Below, in pieces: positions 51,001-61,037 of a stretch of DNA of 64,000 nt. Position numbers and translations under genes: made by a program. The stretch spans positions 372,001-436,000 of the forward strand of contig NZ_CP123961.1 of NCBI RefSeq assembly GCF_036327415.1, in the 5' to 3' direction. Source of the stretch: Bartonella grahamii subsp. shimonis (GTDB lineage Bacteria > Pseudomonadota > Alphaproteobacteria > Rhizobiales > Rhizobiaceae). Each line of letters opens with the position of its first letter. Within the stretch, counting starts at the first letter, position 1. A model generated the notes under the pieces. That model had not been told where the DNA came from and made no database searches. It worked only from the letters and a program-made list of their open reading frames with translations.

Positions 51001-51146
51001 ATCTTATCGCACTCATAACTTATTATCAAAATCCACAACAAGGCTATCTCTCACATGCTGTCCCTATGTCAAAACGATATGAAGGTGACTACGACCATTT
51101 GGCACGGTTGTGGGAATGGTCAAGTGGTTTTCATAAAGAAGAGTAA
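48027..51146 (+). CDS. addB: AddB, double-strand break repair nuclease/helicase-like subunit
   Basis: Large partner of AddA in the AddAB complex that resects double-strand breaks for RecA. It has 1039 residues. The degenerate N-terminal helicase-like part has IYVPTRRAARALRLAF instead of a canonical Walker A, as is common in alphaproteobacterial AddB. The C-terminal RecB-type nuclease domain includes GTLYHAILASF and LSGRADRLDVLP followed by EILDFKTG. It ends 2 bases before addA. In rhizobia a nucleotidyltransferase and tsaE precede addB; here a 1-kb non-coding gap does. Confidence 0.93.
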   Translation: MTYKPRVFSISPGAAFLPHFVDALLSGSLIDNFASSGDIQTALADSLIYVPTRRAARALRLAFVERSDTQSTFLPTIRALGDIDEDSFLFAENHTSALDPPIEESERLLLLARLIRSWRENLPAHMRAMFGTEDVLIPAHTADAIWLAQDLAHLMDEIETEGADWSKLKNIAPDMVAEWWQITLDFLTIVTQNWPEILTERQRSNPAEWRNQALTMHAETLRCMSPDKPIIAAGVSGSIPAVSHLLKVIASLPKGAVVLPGLDLHMDEEQWNALSTSNKGKTAYDFFDHAENVFSHPQYHLKKLLTLMECQRHHVCEIGQQNITKKRRMALLSEALRPASTTDKWVQIVRDDYENLCADWSFIEAINEREEALAIAVTLRKAIEEPQKTAALITNDRNLARRVAVELQRFGIEANDSGGTPLAQTLPVTLLRLILENVLQPDDSIAFLSLLKHPLTTLQQNRHRLREMAENFELFVLRGNTGRINLCECDQFLEKWIEIYFHNSSEINAFDQQKCEEARFLCHLLRKAVEPLTSLMKQEKECTINEAAIATVEVFENFGRNEDNSLAHLYQHEAGQALSKFLRELISDQSGLTFHLCEWPAMFSAIIANRSVTPSPGGHPRLFIWGTLESRLQTVDTVVIGGLNEGSWPISTRNDVFLSRPMKMMLTLEPPEQRIGLSAHDFQWAMGMDKVVMSRALRVNHTPSIPSRWLQRMETVVGKQVWKKIRERGEILRHWTKMLDHTGITSEVERPCPAPPLDIRPRHFSVTEIETLRYDPYAIYAKKILRLKPLKELIHDPSASERGTLYHAILASFCTQIKNPNAANALNVLLSIGRKEFDKFNFPPDIEVIWWNSFENLAPRLIQWEQSLGLRERYSEVVSQKIPIGTTGVTLSGRADRLDVLPDKTIEILDFKTGTPPSSKQVRELLFPQLALETALLIQGGFPDFQDLTPSNLFYIPLNGKDEIKSQSILLKKQDGKTHLSAVNLGENAWENLIALITYYQNPQQGYLSHAVPMSKRYEGDYDHLARLWEWSSGFHKEE

Positions 51147-51148
51147 TC

Positions 51149-54100
51149 ATGACGTTTTTTTCTATTCCTGAAGCCGCTCTTGAAGCACAAACAACGGCAA
51201 CACATCCCCAAAAAAACGTGTGGGTTTCTGCAAATGCTGGATCTGGAAAAACCCACGTTTTAAGTGAACGTGTTATCCGTTTGCTTTTAAACGGTACGCC
51301 TCCAGCACGTATTTTATGCCTTACTTATACAAGAGCTGCTGCTGCTGTTATGCAATCACGAATTTTTAGCACGCTTTCCAGTTGGAATGAACTTGATGAT
51401 GCACAGTTGCAAGAAACCTTAACACGGTTTGAAAAAAAAACTGTTAATGCGCAAAAACTAACTTATGCACGACAACTCTTCGCGCGTGCTCTCGAAACGC
51501 CTGGTGGCTTAAAAATCCAAACAATTCATGCTTTTTGTGAATCTCTCTTGCATCAATTTATGTTAGAAGCCAATATTGCAGGGCATTTTGAACTTCCCGA
51601 TGATATCAGCCGAAAAAAATTACGACAAGAATCCCGTCGCCAACTTTTAGCCCGTCGTGATGTACAGCCTGCTTTGCAACAGTTATTGACAGTTATTAGC
51701 GAACATACTTTTAACCAATTGCTCTATGAAGCAACGGAAAAGCAACATAAACTCTCTGATTTTTTATCTTCTCTTCTATCTGAAAATGGAGAAGAACAAT
51801 TGCGTGCACTTTTTAACTTAGCGCCCGATGAAACAAATCAATGTCTATTGGAACAAATTAAACAGACAGCGCGCCTTCCTTTTTATGCTCTTAACCATTG
51901 TGAAACCAATGGCGGTCAAAGCTTCAAGGATATGGTGGCAAAACTTTCCCAATTAGACAATGTGCGTGATGAGACCAATATTCTCAATATTATTTCTGAT
52001 GTTTACTTTACAACAAAAGGTGAGCCGCGTAATTTTTCACATTTATCTCGTAAAAAATCAGACCAAATTTGGCCTTTTATTCAACAAATGCTTGAAGATA
52101 AACAAAACAAGCTTTCTATTCTTTTAGAGAAATATCAATGCGCAAAAGTTGCTACCCTCAATATGGCTGCTTTTCAGTTATGTTCCGTTTATCTCAAAAT
52201 CTATACGAATCTAAAAAAAGCCAATAGCTTCTTAGACTTTGACGATCTTATTGAGCGTACGCTTCATTTGTTACAGCGCAAAGGTGCAAGCCAATGGGTG
52301 CACTATAAACTTGATCGGGGACTTGATCATATTCTACTTGATGAAGCACAAGATACCAATCCTGAGCAATGGCAAATTATTCAATTGTTGGCACAAGAAT
52401 TTTTCTCAGGGTATAGCCAACGAACAAATATACGGACTGTTTTTGCTGTTGGAGATGAAAAGCAATCTATTTATTCGTTTCAAGGCGCTGCTCCAGAAAA
52501 TTTTGCTGCAAATGGACGAATCATTCAAAAAAAAGCGCAGCAAATAAATCAGCAATTTGAAAAAATACAACTGCATTACTCTTTTCGCTCTACAGCGGAT
52601 GTTCTTAAAAGCGTTGATATTGTTTTTGAAACACCAGAAAACTATAAAGGACTTTCGGCAGAAAATACAAAAACGGTGCATGAAGCTATTCGTGTTCATA
52701 GCCCCGGTAAAGTTGTTATATGGGACGCAATTTCCAAAGAAACGAGTGAATTTCCTCATGATTGGCATTTAAGCGTTGATCATTTAGATACCCCTGAAGT
52801 TCGTTTAGCAGAAAAAATTGCTGAAACTATTGCCAACTGGTTACAAAAAGGCGAAATGCTTCCAGCAAAAGGACGCTTAATACGTGCAAGTGATATTATG
52901 ATCTTGGTTCGTAAACGTGATCAATTTGTCTCAGCTCTTTCCCGTGCTTTTAAAAACCGCAATATTCCCGTAGCAGGGGCTGATCGTTTGCAGCTTACAA
53001 AACATATTAGTATCCGTGATTTAATGGCGCTTGCGCGTTTTGTTTTGCAGCCACAAGATGATCTTTCTCTTGCTTGTGTTTTAAAAAGCCCCCTTTTTGC
53101 TTTTAGTGAAGTGGAACTCTATCAGCTTGCCGCCCACCGCTCCGGCTCTCTTTGGCAAAGCTTATCTACGCACGCATCATCGCAGGTATCTTTTAAAGAT
53201 GCTTTTGAAAAGCTAAACCATTATCGCACTTTAGTAGATAAAATACCGGTTTTCGAGTTTTATAGCCATATTTTGAATATTGATAAGGGAAGACAAAAAA
53301 TTCTGTCTCGTTTAGGATCTGAAGCAAATGATGTGCTCGATGCTTTTATGGATTATACGCTCACTATTCAAAAAACAGGATTACCAGGATTACAAGCTTT
53401 TTTAGAAACGTTAAGTGCAAGCGAACCAGAAATTAAACGTGAATTTGAACAAAATAATGAAGAAATTCGCATCATGACTGTTCATGCTGCAAAAGGATTA
53501 GAGGCTGCTGTTGTGTTTTTAGTCGATCCTGGTAGCGCGATTTGGCATCCTCAGCATGCGCCTCACTTGCTTAAAGTTCCTTTGAATAATGCGCAAACGA
53601 ACGGAAAACAAGCCTTTATTTGGCGCCCCAATGAAAAATTTGATACAAAACTCTCTAAACAAGCAATTTCGCATTTAAAAGAGCGTGCAGAAGAAGAATA
53701 TAGGCGTCTTCTTTATGTAGGAATGACACGCGCTGAAGATCTCTTGTTTATTTGTGGATATAAAGGTCAGAAAACGCCATCTCATACATGGCTACAACTG
53801 GTAAAAAAAGCCCTCGAACCGCATGCTCTTGCTATAAAAGGTCCTGCAGAAGATATTGCAGCTTGGCATTATTGCATCACACCTCCTTCTGCTTCTATAA
53901 ATCAAGAAGTTTTCCGCGCTGAGAGTCAAGCTTTACCACCTTTGCCTGCTTTTTTCTCCCATAAAGTACCAGAAGAACCAGTGCTACCAAAACCGTTAAA
54001 ACCCTCAGTCGCGAGCCTTTCCATTGAAGCTGATACAGAGCTGTCCTCAAGTCCAAAACAGCTTACTATCTCACCTGTTTTAGGAGAAACAAATACCAAC

Positions 54101-54622
54101 AGAGCTTTTTCCATTGAATATGGTAATCTCGTTCACCGATTGTTACAATATCTACCTGATTACCCCCTACAAAAACGTCGAGATTATGCTCGAAACTATC
54201 TTAATATTAAAGCCTCTCATTGGCATGAAAGCCAAAGAGAAGATGCTCTTCGCCATGTTTTGAAAATATTAGATCATGTTTATCTCAAGCCCCTTTTTTC
54301 TGAGCATTCACGTTCTGAGGTCTCTTTAATGGGTATTGTGAAAATTCGTGGAAAAGAACAAGCAATTTCTGGTCAAATTGACCGTCTCTACATTACGCAA
54401 AACAGCATTATTTTTGCCGATTTTAAAACAGGAATTCCGCCAGAAAATGAAGCCGCTATTGCTTCTCATCACTGGTTGCAAATGGCTCTTTACCGAAAAT
54501 TGTTGCAAGCTATTCATCCCGATAAAGATATCCAAGCTCTGCTTATCTACAGTAAAGAAGCCAAAATTTTTAAACTTCCTCCAGAAAAACTTGAGGCATT
54601 TCTTGGTGAAGTTGCCTTATAA
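51149..54622 (+). CDS. addA: AddA, double-strand break repair helicase-nuclease
   Basis: UvrD-type 3'-5' helicase with a C-terminal RecB nuclease. It has 1157 residues. Walker A is VSANAGSGKTHVLSERV near residues 26-42. Helicase motifs ILLDEAQDTNPEQW (II), GDEKQSIYSFQGA (III), IRIMTVHAAKGLEA (V) and RLLYVGMTRAEDLL (VI) are all clear. The nuclease motif is SGQIDRLYITQ followed by FADFKTG near the end. It pairs with addB and is followed by trxA. Confidence 0.95.
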   Translation: MTFFSIPEAALEAQTTATHPQKNVWVSANAGSGKTHVLSERVIRLLLNGTPPARILCLTYTRAAAAVMQSRIFSTLSSWNELDDAQLQETLTRFEKKTVNAQKLTYARQLFARALETPGGLKIQTIHAFCESLLHQFMLEANIAGHFELPDDISRKKLRQESRRQLLARRDVQPALQQLLTVISEHTFNQLLYEATEKQHKLSDFLSSLLSENGEEQLRALFNLAPDETNQCLLEQIKQTARLPFYALNHCETNGGQSFKDMVAKLSQLDNVRDETNILNIISDVYFTTKGEPRNFSHLSRKKSDQIWPFIQQMLEDKQNKLSILLEKYQCAKVATLNMAAFQLCSVYLKIYTNLKKANSFLDFDDLIERTLHLLQRKGASQWVHYKLDRGLDHILLDEAQDTNPEQWQIIQLLAQEFFSGYSQRTNIRTVFAVGDEKQSIYSFQGAAPENFAANGRIIQKKAQQINQQFEKIQLHYSFRSTADVLKSVDIVFETPENYKGLSAENTKTVHEAIRVHSPGKVVIWDAISKETSEFPHDWHLSVDHLDTPEVRLAEKIAETIANWLQKGEMLPAKGRLIRASDIMILVRKRDQFVSALSRAFKNRNIPVAGADRLQLTKHISIRDLMALARFVLQPQDDLSLACVLKSPLFAFSEVELYQLAAHRSGSLWQSLSTHASSQVSFKDAFEKLNHYRTLVDKIPVFEFYSHILNIDKGRQKILSRLGSEANDVLDAFMDYTLTIQKTGLPGLQAFLETLSASEPEIKREFEQNNEEIRIMTVHAAKGLEAAVVFLVDPGSAIWHPQHAPHLLKVPLNNAQTNGKQAFIWRPNEKFDTKLSKQAISHLKERAEEEYRRLLYVGMTRAEDLLFICGYKGQKTPSHTWLQLVKKALEPHALAIKGPAEDIAAWHYCITPPSASINQEVFRAESQALPPLPAFFSHKVPEEPVLPKPLKPSVASLSIEADTELSSSPKQLTISPVLGETNTNRAFSIEYGNLVHRLLQYLPDYPLQKRRDYARNYLNIKASHWHESQREDALRHVLKILDHVYLKPLFSEHSRSEVSLMGIVKIRGKEQAISGQIDRLYITQNSIIFADFKTGIPPENEAAIASHHWLQMALYRKLLQAIHPDKDIQALLIYSKEAKIFKLPPEKLEAFLGEVAL

Positions 54623-54796
54623 GTTATACCTTTCCTTCAAAGCATCTTTACACTTTCTTACTTTCATAAAATCGCCCAAACAAACACAATGCACAATCTC
54701 TGGTGTAAAAAAGCCTTTTAATAATTTATCTTTGTAATAACTTGATATGAATTGTTATCATACCAATCTATAAAAATGAATATAAAGGATAAATCA

Positions 54797-55120
54797 ATGA
54801 CGTGTATAAAAGTTGATAAGGCTAATTTCGAAAGTGAAGTTCTAACCTCTTCCACCCCTGTTGTGGTTGATTTTTGGGCAGAATGGTGTGGCCCTTGCAA
54901 AATGATTGCTCCAATTTTGGATGAAATTTCAATGGAAATGCAAAATAAAGTTAAAATTGCTAAGGTAAATATTGATGAAAATCCGGAACTGGCTACCCAA
55001 TACGGAGTACGTTCTATCCCTACATTATTAATGTTTAAAAATGGAAATATTTCATCGAATATGGTTGGCGCTACCTCTAAAGGACGTCTTTCTGAATGGA
55101 TAAAAGATGGGCTTAGTTAA
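54797..55120 (+). CDS. trxA: Thioredoxin
   Basis: Small cytoplasmic dithiol oxidoreductase. The redox motif WCGPCK places the cysteines at 31 and 34, and the cis-proline motif is [16 protein letters not shown] 54797 ([15 protein letters not shown]) gives 107 residues, the family length, and has AAAGGA upstream; an ORF beginning at 54752 is an over-extension. A strong terminator follows within 20 bases. Confidence 0.95.
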   Translation: MTCIKVDKANFESEVLTSSTPVVVDFWAEWCGPCKMIAPILDEISMEMQNKVKIAKVNIDENPELATQYGVRSIPTLLMFKNGNISSNMVGATSKGRLSEWIKDGLS

Positions 55121-55139
55121 TTCCACATATAATCACTAT

Positions 55140-55171
55140 AAAGGAGAGAAGTTTTGTCTCTCCTTTTGACT
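55140..55171 (+). terminator. Intrinsic terminator after trxA
   Basis: AAAGGAGAGA (55140-55149) pairs perfectly with TCTCTCCTTT (55157-55166) across a 7-base loop, followed by a T-rich tail. It ends the addB-addA-trxA transcript. Confidence 0.85.
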
Positions 55172-55910
55172 TTTTTAAAACATTCTTTTTTGCAATATAT
55201 TGTAATGAAAAGACAATGAAATCAAAATCTTAAAATAATTTATTTCAATTTTTTTAAGAATCCATACTTTTATGCATGATTCAATAGACCATTTTTTATA
55301 AAAAAATTGCCCTGTATGAAGAATATAGGCAATTCTTGCCTTATATGCGCGTTAAAAATATTGGGTGGATGATAATTGCATAAAGGTATTTTCTTCTGGA
55401 TAAGGCTATTGAGATAGATAGTGTTTTCAACACATAAAAAAAAGCAAATATCAATCTAGCAATCAGAAGATTTTTGTTTGGAGTTCTTAGCAATCATAAA
55501 CGGAGATTTTAAGCAAAAACTTTACAAATTACTTTTCTGAGGTTCACAATTTTTAAGCAGAAAGAAGCAAGCACTTCACTACAGGTTATATAATGCTTTT
55601 CTAAAGAGCTACTACTTCAATTTAAAATTGCTTTACCTATTCTTTAGAATAACAAGACTTTTTTCGAAGACTTTAACAAAAATATAAAAGGAAAAACATT
55701 CTCTAAAATAAATTGATGAATTCTTATAAATTAACGGCTGTCCTTTGCAATTTATGTCATTGTTATATAGTCAGTATTTCGTTGTATCTTCATAGTTGAT
55801 TCCTCCATGAGGGACTTCTTTGTGTTATTCATCATCTCAAATTTCATAGGTACGTACTGAGGTATTATCAATTAAAAAATGATGATGTCTATGCTCATGT
55901 CGATGTTTTT
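55172..55910. other. Gene-free stretch between trxA and tsaE
   Basis: 739 AT-rich bases between two convergent genes. No coding frame stands out. At 55330-55380, TTGCCTTATATGCGCG then AAAAATATTGGGTGGATGAT may be a short fragment of the dispersed repeat (3' half). Confidence 0.4.
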
Positions 55911-56393
55911 TTAAAATGTACGAATTGCAAAAGACTGTTGCAAACGTTCAATGGAATGTTTTGCTGATTTGAGTGTTACATGACGTCCCTGTTCTTTATA
56001 GTGTAAGGTGAGTGCAAAAGTGGCGAGCTCTAAAAGAGCTGTACTTCTTTCTGGCCATTCAACAAGTAAAATATTTTCCTCACGAGCTTCATGAAGCCCT
56101 AATTCATCAATTTCTTCTTCCATAGAAAGGCGATAAAGATCAGCATGAATAATTTCAAACTTTGGAAGTTGATAGCTTTGCACAAGAGTAAAAGTAGGGC
56201 TTGGAACATCCATAGTATTATCGTTCGCAAGTGTTTGAATAATTGTACGTGCAATAGTTGATTTTCCAGTTCCAAGATCTCCTTGCAGCGTTACAAGATC
56301 CCCTGGCTTTAAAGAAAGGGTTAAATGTTGTGCAAAAAGCTTTGTTGCCTCTTCATTTTCAAGAAAAAAACTAGAATTCATTAAGGGTTCCAT
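55911..56393 (-). CDS. tsaE: tRNA t6A biosynthesis ATPase TsaE
   Basis: ATPase of the TsaBDE complex that makes threonylcarbamoyl-adenosine at A37 of ANN-decoding tRNAs, the substrate for MtaB encoded at 7 kb. It has 160 residues. Walker A is LQGDLGTGKSTIARTII near residues 39-55, and SPTFTLVQSY and HADLYRL are the family motifs. ATG 56393 is used; ATG 56381 is possible. It follows the histidine kinase gene by 39 bases in the same direction. Confidence 0.93.
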   Translation of the reverse strand: MEPLMNSSFFLENEEATKLFAQHLTLSLKPGDLVTLQGDLGTGKSTIARTIIQTLANDNTMDVPSPTFTLVQSYQLPKFEIIHADLYRLSMEEEIDELGLHEAREENILLVEWPERSTALLELATFALTLHYKEQGRHVTLKSAKHSIERLQQSFAIRTF

Positions 56394-56432
56394 AAAATGG
56401 ATGAAAAATTTTTGTTATAATAAAGATTGAAA

Positions 56433-58853
56433 TTAAAAAATCTTATCTCCTTTGGAAAGTGGGAAAAAGCATTTGACTGTTGTTCCTTTTCCAGAACCGG
56501 TAAGAATTTCAACATGTCCACCGTGTAGTTCAACGAAACTTTTCACAAGGGAAAGTCCAAGACCCGCTCCTGCACGTCCACCATGGTGTGAATGAGAAGA
56601 AAAACGTTTAAAAATACGATCAAGAACGTCTTCTGGGATGTCAGAGCCTTCATTGTGAACGCTAAAGACAATGTTATCATCTTGTTCGTCGACGCAAAAT
56701 TCAATAGTGCTCGCCTCCGTTGCAAAATTAATAGCATTACTCAGTACATTCACAAAAATTTGATGTAAGCGTTTTTCGTCAGCAGAAATAGAATTTAAGG
56801 AAGGAGAAATTTGTTGTAAAAGCGTAATATGGCGTCCATTAAGGCGATCTTCTATACGTGCTACTGCTTGTATCATAGCATCTGCAATATTAACCGATTT
56901 TATGTCCAACTCCATAATGCCTGCATCAAGGGTAGCAAGATCAAGAATATCGTTAACAATATTTAAAAGAGTTCCTGATTCTGAATGAATATGCCCAAGA
57001 TATTCTTGTTGACGTTTATTGATAGAACCGAAAATTTGATCGCGTAAAATATCTGAAAATCCAATAATATTGGTAAGAGGTGTACGCAATTCATAGGAAA
57101 CATGTTGGACAAATTCATTACGCAAACGATCGGCACTTTCTAATGCTTCATTTTTTTCTTGAAGAGCACGCGCAACATGGACAGTGTCCGTAACATTCAC
57201 AAAAGTAAGCATTGTTTGTCCATCAGGAAGAGGGACCAAAGTATAGTCAATAATCATATCATTTTTAAGATCTATACGACCTGAATATGTTTCACGTTTT
57301 TCAGCAAAACCGGTAATGAATTTGGTAAATTGATCCCATTCTTGTCCTAAGGTTAAGGCTGAACAATGGCTTTGTAACTGTGTAATATGTGTTCCTTCTA
57401 CCAGTAAATTATAAGGAAGCGACCACAATTTCGACAGGGCAGGATTCGATAAACGAAGGCGTCCATCAGTACCAAAAACGACCACGCCTTCGGAAAGTTT
57501 ATCAAGTGTTTCACCTTGTATTTTAATAAGTGTATTATAACGGCGTTCAAGATCAATTTTTTCTGTAAGGTTTTCGTAAAGCCAAGTGACACCTCCTTGT
57601 GGATGAGGGCTCGAGACAACACGCACCGTACGTCCATCTGGAAGATTCCAAATTTGTTGGTTCGATTCTGTTTGTCGATAGGCTTTAAAAAGTTCTTCTT
57701 TCCATGCGCGCCAATCGGGGTGTTCAGCAATGAGCCCTTTTTCACGTAGACGTTCAAGAAGTAATGTATGGCTTGGTTCACTTTCTAAAAAGGAAGTCTC
57801 CAACGGCCATAAAATTTTAAAAGCATGATTACAGAATTTTAATTTTTGGTTTGTATCGAAAATGGCTACAGCTGTTGAAATTTGGTCAAGTGTTTCACAA
57901 TGGCTTTTAAGAACATATCTTAATTCATGAGCAAGATTTTCATATGCGCTGTCATCACGCGCAAAAGCAGCCATCCCTTCGGCTGTTGTAATACGTGTGA
58001 GATGAAAACGATGCCGTTCTCCATCAATAACTGTGTGAACATGTTCTTGAAAAATTGTTTCTGTTTCGTCTGTTTTGCATTGTGTATTTTCATTGAAGAG
58101 ATCCCCCACTTCATTGCTGTCTTCATGAAAGTTTGTCATCTCTCTAAAGGCGCGATTGATAAAACAAACTTTTCCTTCACAATCTTTTATCCATACGGGC
58201 TCTTGAATAAGATCAAGAAGATTACGTTGCATTCTCAGTTCGGTAAGAAGGCGGGCGATATCTTTCTGTAAACGAGCATTTTCACTCTGTTGTTTTGAGA
58301 TATCTTGAAAACGAACAATAGCGACTGTTCTTGCGATGACTCCTGTAACTTGTAGCAGTACATTGTTTGTGGTGGTGATAGAAAGATCAAAAGGATGACA
58401 TTTACAACGTAGTTGAGTCAATGAATAATCAAGTTCTCGCAGAGAATTTTCTTCAACCCAGAGCTCAAAACGCTGAAAATCTTTCTGATCTATTCCTATT
58501 TTTTGTAATGCAGAAAGGGCACCAACGACACGGGGTAAGGTTGTTGGATTTTCCCAAATAAGAAGGAATTGCTCGGTTTCTTCCAGAAGCCATTCATAAT
58601 ATTTAAGTTTTTCAGAAAAATTTGCCTGAATTATCTTCAAAGGCTTCTGTGCAGCTTTTTTTGCATGCATGATGACAGCCATGCACGTGAAAAGTGAAGC
58701 ACAAGAAATTCCTCCACACAGCGCTAACAGCAGCCATGGACCATTTGGCAAAGTGAAGAAAAATGGTAAATAACCTTCCAATGACTGAGCAACAGTGCAT
58801 GTTGGAGAAAAAAAGAAAAAAAGGCAAAATATATACGTATAGATTCGAATCAT
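56433..58853 (-). CDS. PAS-domain sensor histidine kinase (membrane-bound)
   Basis: Sensor kinase of 806 residues from ATG 58853 (MIRIYTYIFCLFFFFSPTC); the open frame extends upstream into ahcY, which is rejected. The N-terminus looks like a signal peptide or first membrane helix, and GPWLLLALCGGISCASLFTC is a membrane segment. Several PAS-like regions follow (for example ISTAVAIFDTNQKLKFCNHA and LSEGVVVFGTDGRLRLSNPA). The dimerisation box is VSYELRTPLTNIIGF with the phospho-acceptor at about H584. The ATP domain has N, G1 and G2 boxes (NVLSNAINFA, GAGLGLSLV). No receiver domain is present, and the partner regulator is not nearby. Rhizobia carry a similar kinase between ahcY and tsaE. Confidence 0.88.
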   Translation of the reverse strand: MIRIYTYIFCLFFFFSPTCTVAQSLEGYLPFFFTLPNGPWLLLALCGGISCASLFTCMAVIMHAKKAAQKPLKIIQANFSEKLKYYEWLLEETEQFLLIWENPTTLPRVVGALSALQKIGIDQKDFQRFELWVEENSLRELDYSLTQLRCKCHPFDLSITTTNNVLLQVTGVIARTVAIVRFQDISKQQSENARLQKDIARLLTELRMQRNLLDLIQEPVWIKDCEGKVCFINRAFREMTNFHEDSNEVGDLFNENTQCKTDETETIFQEHVHTVIDGERHRFHLTRITTAEGMAAFARDDSAYENLAHELRYVLKSHCETLDQISTAVAIFDTNQKLKFCNHAFKILWPLETSFLESEPSHTLLLERLREKGLIAEHPDWRAWKEELFKAYRQTESNQQIWNLPDGRTVRVVSSPHPQGGVTWLYENLTEKIDLERRYNTLIKIQGETLDKLSEGVVVFGTDGRLRLSNPALSKLWSLPYNLLVEGTHITQLQSHCSALTLGQEWDQFTKFITGFAEKRETYSGRIDLKNDMIIDYTLVPLPDGQTMLTFVNVTDTVHVARALQEKNEALESADRLRNEFVQHVSYELRTPLTNIIGFSDILRDQIFGSINKRQQEYLGHIHSESGTLLNIVNDILDLATLDAGIMELDIKSVNIADAMIQAVARIEDRLNGRHITLLQQISPSLNSISADEKRLHQIFVNVLSNAINFATEASTIEFCVDEQDDNIVFSVHNEGSDIPEDVLDRIFKRFSSHSHHGGRAGAGLGLSLVKSFVELHGGHVEILTGSGKGTTVKCFFPLSKGDKIF

Positions 58854-58932
58854 TTTTTGAGTTTTTTCTTTGGAGTTATAGTCACCAAAGCTGAGCACTA
58901 CATCTTTCCCTTTTTTTACCCAAGGAAATGTT

Positions 58933-60330
58933 TTAGTAACGATAATGGTTTGGTTTATAAGGTCCTTGTGGTGTGACTCCAATATAAGCGGCTTGTTCTT
59001 CTGATAAAACACTTAATTTTATTCCTAACCGATCAAGATGTAGACGTGCAACTTTTTCATCAAGATGTTTGGGCAAAACAGTGACTTCATTTGTATAGTG
59101 TTCTGCACGTGTAAAAAGTTCAATTTGCGCTAAAACTTGATTAGTAAACGAGGCTGACATGACAAAAGAAGGATGCCCCGTTGCATTCCCGAGGTTTAAC
59201 AGACGCCCTTCAGAGAGTAAAATGATGCGTTTTCCATCGGGAAAGGTGATCATATCAACTTGTGGTTTAACATTTGTCCATGGCAAATTTCTAAGGGCTG
59301 CGACTTGGATTTCGTTATCAAAATGACCAATATTTCCAAGAATACACATATCCTTTACTTGTTGCATATGGTCTAAACGAACAACATCTTTATTGCCTGT
59401 TGTTGTGATGATAATATCAGCACTGGAAGCAGCATCATCCAAATTAACAACTTCATAGCCATCCATAGCTGCTTGAAGAGCGCAAATAGGATCAATTTCT
59501 GTTACTTTAACACGAGCCCCAGCACCAGAAAGAGATGCTGCTGAACCTTTTCCCACATCACCATAACCACAGACAATGGCAGTTTTACCAGCGATCATCA
59601 CGTCTGTTCCACGTCGAATACCATCGACCAATGATTCTTTACATCCATATTTATTATCAAACTTTGATTTAGTGACGCTATCATTGACATTAATAGCAGG
59701 AAAAGGCAGAAGCCCCTCTTTTTGTAATTGATAAAGACGATTTACACCTGTTGTGGTTTCTTCGCTTACACCTTTAATTGCTGCGCGCTGTCGTGTAAAA
59801 AATCCTGGTGTTGCATCCATACGCTTTTGTATTTGTTTGAAAAAAAATTCTTCTTCTTCTGTTTTAGGATGCAATAGGATATCTTTATTTTGTTCTGCAC
59901 GACTTCCCATTAAAATATAGTTTGTGGCGTCAGCTCCATCATCTAAAATAAGATTGGAAGGATTACCATCTGGCCATTGGAAAATTGCATCTACATAAGT
60001 CCAATATTCTTCCAATGTTTCACCCTTAACGGCGAAGACAGGAATACCAGTTGCGGCGATAGCTGCTGCTGCATGGTCTTGTGTAGAAAAAATATTGCTA
60101 GAGCTCCACCGTATATTGGCGCCAATAGCTTTTAATGTTTCAATTAAAACAGCTGTTTGAATTGTCATGTGCAATGAGCCAGAAATACGCGCTCCGCGTA
60201 AAGGTTGATTAGAGGAAAACTCTTTGCGACAAGCCATCAAACCAGGCATTTCAGTTTCAGCAATATCAAGCTCTTTACGACCATAAGCGGCAAGGGCAAT
60301 ATCTTTGACAACAAAATCTTGAGCTGCCAT
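58933..60330 (-). CDS. ahcY: S-adenosylhomocysteine hydrolase
   Basis: NAD-dependent hydrolysis of S-adenosylhomocysteine to adenosine and homocysteine, relieving product inhibition of methyltransferases. It has 465 residues. Substrate motifs include [20 protein letters not shown] [19 protein letters not shown], and the NAD-binding glycine motif is [15 protein letters not shown]. The C-terminus [10 protein letters not shown] is the family's conserved end. It starts the leftward ahcY-kinase-tsaE series. Confidence 0.97.
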   Translation of the reverse strand: MAAQDFVVKDIALAAYGRKELDIAETEMPGLMACRKEFSSNQPLRGARISGSLHMTIQTAVLIETLKAIGANIRWSSSNIFSTQDHAAAAIAATGIPVFAVKGETLEEYWTYVDAIFQWPDGNPSNLILDDGADATNYILMGSRAEQNKDILLHPKTEEEEFFFKQIQKRMDATPGFFTRQRAAIKGVSEETTTGVNRLYQLQKEGLLPFPAINVNDSVTKSKFDNKYGCKESLVDGIRRGTDVMIAGKTAIVCGYGDVGKGSAASLSGAGARVKVTEIDPICALQAAMDGYEVVNLDDAASSADIIITTTGNKDVVRLDHMQQVKDMCILGNIGHFDNEIQVAALRNLPWTNVKPQVDMITFPDGKRIILLSEGRLLNLGNATGHPSFVMSASFTNQVLAQIELFTRAEHYTNEVTVLPKHLDEKVARLHLDRLGIKLSVLSEEQAAYIGVTPQGPYKPNHYRY

Positions 60331-61037
60331 TCTTCATTCCTTTAAAATAAATTTTTCCAAAACGGTAGGAGAAATTAAAAAAAAATGCAAGACAAGAAGA
60401 GGACTTCTTTATGTGAAAAAGCGCTTTTAAAATCTCCATAAATTTGTGCAACAAATATGCATTTATGGATCTGAGTAATGATGTTACTGACAGAATAAAA
60501 GATCTTCATGATAAGTTTTATTATATAAAAAACTCTACACTTTTCACGTAACTTTAAAGCTTTTAAAAATCTCAGAGGGAATACATACCTTTTAAATGAT
60601 AAAAATGGTGCATTGTTTCACAGTTTTTATATCGATTTTTTAGGGATAATATCGAAAGCAGTATACTCGTATTCTACTCACTTATACGGTTGTTGAAAAA
60701 GGAAGTATTACCTTACTTTAATCTCATGACTAAGCTTTTTAGCAAAATAATATAATGCAAAGCTATAGGTTATCATGTTTATGAATAGGCAATTCAGAAT
60801 CGGTTCTTTAGGATTCCAATGTTGCATCTGTTCTTGGATAAAGATAGTTTATAAGAGGTGCTTTTCTCCTGTTTTCAATGCATACTATAGATATACGATT
60901 AAACATTTTTTGTGATACTGAATAGAGCATTTAAAATGCAAAAACATTGCTCTATTGAACACTCTGATTTTAAAACAGCTAACAACGAGCTATGAATTAT
61001 AAATCAAATAATTAACCCAGTTTTGGAAGAATTTATT
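60331..61037. other. Gene-free stretch upstream of ahcY
   Basis: 707 AT-rich bases that must hold the ahcY promoter. No SAH or SAM riboswitch pattern is recognisable by eye. At 60795-60900 the minus strand shows CACCTCTTATAAAC, then CAGATGCAACATTGGAATCC, a likely 3'-half fragment of the dispersed repeat. Confidence 0.45.
60795..60900 (-). repeat. Dispersed intergenic repeat, copy G (partial)
   Basis: The minus strand carries CTCTTATAAAC followed about 30 bases later by CAACATTGGAA, paralleling CTTCTTATAA and CATTAGGAGCTGG in copy A and CAATATTGGGAG in copy C. A similar element, CAGATGCAATATTGGAGATT, occurs at 28499-28550 (minus). Confidence 0.4.

Noticed and set aside
58854..59012. Upstream extension of the histidine kinase frame into ahcY.
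   Set aside because: It would place charged residues before the membrane segment and overlap ahcY by 80 bases; ATG 58853 gives a normal N-terminus.
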